NCBI GenBank assembly: GCA_965275915.1
Contig: CBDHYI010000008.1
Coordinates: 1,426,001-1,490,000, forward strand
Length of the DNA: 64,000 nucleotides
Source: JBDWFY01 sp965275915
GTDB lineage: Bacteria > Pseudomonadota > Alphaproteobacteria > Rhizobiales > Stappiaceae
Direction of reading: 5' to 3'
Position numbers and translations under genes: made by a program. Shown piece after piece: positions 62,374 through 64,000 of this stretch; position 1 is the first letter of the stretch; the number at the start of each line of letters is the position of its first letter. Below the pieces are notes generated by a model, which did not search any database, was not told where the DNA came from, and worked only from the letters and a program-made list of their open reading frames with translations.

Positions 62374-62493
62374 GCCTGAAACCGATTGACGGTATCGGCT
62401 CAGATCCGGGTCACATCGTTGATCGATGCAGTTTTTGAGGGAGGAGTTCGATATGAAATCAAACGAATTACGCGCGAACAGGCTTGTGATGCT
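62374..62493. repeat. Direct repeat, right copy: 5' region of the OpuAC-type gene
   Basis: Intact copy of 52793-52911, including the untranslated leader, ribosome site GAGGGAGGAG and the first 14 codons (MKSNELRANRLVM). The two copies enclose the 9.5-kb polycarboxylate island. Confidence 0.8.
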
Positions 62494-63424
62494 GTGTGCT
62501 GCTGTGGCGATGTCGTCCGGCGGGTCGGCGGCGCTGGCCGCGGACGTCGTGATCGGTGTTCCCAACTGGCCGTCGGTCCAGGCGACCGCGCATGTTCTGA
62601 AAGTTGCCCTCGAAGACAAGCTCGGCGTTGAGGTCGAATTGAAGGAAGGGTCCAATACGGATGTGTTCAAGGCGATGGATGCGGGCACGATGCATGTGCA
62701 TCCCGAAGCCTGGCTGCCGAACATCGATCATCTCAAGCGTGAGTTTGTCGACGGCAAGAAAACCGTGAAAATGCATCACAACGGTGCCGTCGGAACGCAA
62801 GGGATGTGTACGACGAAAGGCACCGTGGAGCGGACCGGCATCGCGGAGCTGAAGGATCTCAGCAAGCCTGATATGGCCAGGAATTTCGACACCAACGGCG
62901 ACGGCCGAGGCGAAGTCTGGATCGGTGCGGACGGCTGGGGATCGACGCCGATAGAGGAAGTACGGGCCAGATCCTATGGTTACGACAAGACGATGACCCT
63001 CAGAAAGATGGAAGAAGCGCCCGCCCATGAGGAAATCAACGTAGCGATCAAAGACGACAAGAACATCGTCTTTTTCTGCTACTCACCACACCACATCTTT
63101 ACCGCCCATGAACTTGTGCTCCTGAAAGAGCCCGAACACGATCCGAGCCAGTGGATCATCGTGCCCCCCGGACCGACTCCGGGTTGGTTCGAAAAGTCGA
63201 CTGCGGGCGTTGCCTGGGACGACGCGACGCTGAATGTCAGCTACGCGACGTCGCTGGAACAGGATCAGCCCGAAGTAGCCGCTGCCTTGGCTAAGGTAAA
63301 ACTGGACACGGATATGCTTTCGGCCATGACCTATGCACTGGCGGTTGAAAAGCAGGATCCTTCCGAATTCGCCAAGAAGTGGGTGGCGGATAACGCATCG
63401 ACCGTCGATGCATGGTTCAACTGA
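62453..63424 (+). CDS. OpuAC-family (glycine-betaine/quaternary amine) periplasmic binding protein
   Basis: 323 residues. Signal peptide about 1-30 (AALAAD), then the family opening VVIGVPNWPSVQATAHVLKV. HHNGAVGTQGMC and ADGWGSTPIEEVRARSY line the site region; FFCYSPHHIFTAHELVLLKE with two aromatic/His residues follows. Two Cys (GMC, FFC) may bridge. No permease or ATPase genes in the window, so it is an orphan or the operon continues elsewhere. Strong stem-loop terminator follows. Confidence 0.88.
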   Translation: MKSNELRANRLVMLCAAVAMSSGGSAALAADVVIGVPNWPSVQATAHVLKVALEDKLGVEVELKEGSNTDVFKAMDAGTMHVHPEAWLPNIDHLKREFVDGKKTVKMHHNGAVGTQGMCTTKGTVERTGIAELKDLSKPDMARNFDTNGDGRGEVWIGADGWGSTPIEEVRARSYGYDKTMTLRKMEEAPAHEEINVAIKDDKNIVFFCYSPHHIFTAHELVLLKEPEHDPSQWIIVPPGPTPGWFEKSTAGVAWDDATLNVSYATSLEQDQPEVAAALAKVKLDTDMLSAMTYALAVEKQDPSEFAKKWVADNASTVDAWFN

Positions 63425-63456
63425 CCGCTGCTAAAGGCGTGGACACAGAGTGCAAC

Positions 63457-63494
63457 GCGCCGTCGAGCCTGAAGAACTCGACGGCGCCCCTTTT
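63457..63494 (+). terminator. Rho-independent terminator of the OpuAC-type gene
   Basis: GCGCCGTCGAG and CTCGACGGCGC form an 11-bp GC-rich stem around a 9-nt loop, followed by CCCTTTT. It lies 33 bp after the stop codon. Confidence 0.8.
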
Positions 63495-63529
63495 GGGGCC
63501 TCGAACCGGGCATAGAAGATATCGATAGG

Positions 63530-63616
63530 GTGGGATGGAGAGGTCTGTTCGTCAATGATGATAACGGCAACACAGTTGAGTTGGTTGCCGTGGAAAGGCC
63601 CGCGTCGGAAGGCTGA
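63530..63616 (+). pseudogene. Possible VOC-family C-terminal remnant
   Basis: The frame reads GWRGLFVNDDNGNTVELVAV, then ERPASEG*, like the last strand and metal Glu of VOC proteins. Only about 28 codons remain and the preceding sequence does not continue the fold. Weak evidence. Confidence 0.4.
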
Positions 63617-63805
63617 TCGACGGATTCCTGTTTCATTCCGGGGCGGGACGGGCATTTTAGAAGTTCGAATTCAAGCAGTCAGCGGTCTTGCTGCGGGCCA
63701 ATTTGCGCCGCCCAGTCCGCGACACGTCTCGACGCCATGTCCGGTGACGGTCCGTTGTATCGAGCTTCAGCAGATACCCTGCATGCGCAGTCGGGCAAGT
63801 CGTTA

Positions 63806-64000
63806 TTATCCTGCAAACGCATCAACATGCTGCTCGCCGTCATCGCCGATTTCATCCCAGCCGGCTTTCGAGCTGACCCAGATGTGATGAGCGACTTTTA
63901 GGGTCACGCTGTCGTGTGTCATCAATCCCGCAGGTACGAACATGCGCGTATCGTCATTCGGTCCGGGCAGGGCGGACCCGCAGGTGCGACAGAAGAAAGC
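63806..64000 (-). CDS. GFA/CENP-V-family protein, 5' part outside window
   Basis: The last 64 residues of a glutathione-dependent formaldehyde-activating-like protein. FFCRTCGSALPGPNDDTRMF holds a Cys-x-x-Cys zinc pair, followed by VPAGLMTHDSVTLKVAHHIW. These are small zinc-binding proteins of uncertain enzymology. The start lies beyond position 64000. Confidence 0.85.
   Translation of the reverse strand, partial: AFFCRTCGSALPGPNDDTRMFVPAGLMTHDSVTLKVAHHIWVSSKAGWDEIGDDGEQHVDAFAG

Noticed and set aside
63555..63887. 110-residue plus-strand frame near the window end
   Set aside because: It crosses the GFA-family gene on the other strand and has no domain.
1..64000. rRNA or tRNA genes
   Set aside because: I saw no rRNA sequence and no convincing cloverleaf; a dedicated tRNA scan would settle this.

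Overview
The window reads as chromosome of a GC-rich alphaproteobacterium, most likely a marine or soil member of the Hyphomicrobiales. The basis is protein style and gene content: a DUF1826 gene under a Zur-like box, tripartite tricarboxylate (TTT) transporters, L-arabinonate-type dehydratase, OpuAC-type binding protein, GFA proteins, and several rhizobial-style short inverted-repeat elements. I cannot name the genus.

Layout. 1-4.6 kb: a DUF1826 gene and a class III alcohol dehydrogenase that has lost two structural-zinc cysteines, behind a Zur-like palindrome; then a small-molecule/stress cluster (HTH regulator, SnoaL, ArsR, SRPBCC, GST, Pth2). 4.7-9.6 kb: a MITE-like element, a VOC protein divergent from a winged-helix regulator, RraA-like and IlvD/Edd dehydratase genes, an outer-membrane protein. 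9.6-19.8 kb: a sulfatase followed by a tightly overlapped MoxR/DUF58/DUF4381/VWA/VWA-TPR/BatD/octaheme-cytochrome operon. 19.8-25.6 kb: a scarred zone with a 485-bp direct repeat flanking yiaW/yiaV-like genes, MITEs, an alpha-toroid protein, a frameshifted racemase and a TctA remnant. 25.6-32.2 kb: HxlR-SCP2 regulator divergent from a BBE-type oxidase, an M50-like membrane protease, a dead MFS gene, a soluble chemoreceptor and a GNAT.

32.2-52.8 kb is the most interesting region. It holds an intact type I secretion locus: HlyC-type toxin acyltransferase, small membrane protein, 3193-residue RTX protein, ABC exporter, membrane-fusion protein. Upstream lies an array of broken relatives. Each unit begins with a 3' piece (or a whole copy) of the acyltransferase gene, then an unrelated AT-rich gene, then usually only the first codons of a different secreted protein. 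One pair is a lipoprotein overlapping the start of a class-3 lipase; the intact one is a multi-TM protein overlapping the start of an RTX protein with a hydrophobic, pore-former-like N-terminus. I propose a polymorphic type I secreted toxin-immunity system with stored cassettes that recombine through the acyltransferase gene. This is inference, not proof.

52.8-63.4 kb: a polycarboxylate uptake and catabolism island (TcuA-like flavoprotein, D-2-hydroxyacid dehydrogenase, PrpF/GalD-like isomerase, TctA-TctB fusion, TctC, two-component pair) bounded by a 119-bp direct repeat of the start of the following OpuAC gene. The window closes with a GFA-family gene running off the end.
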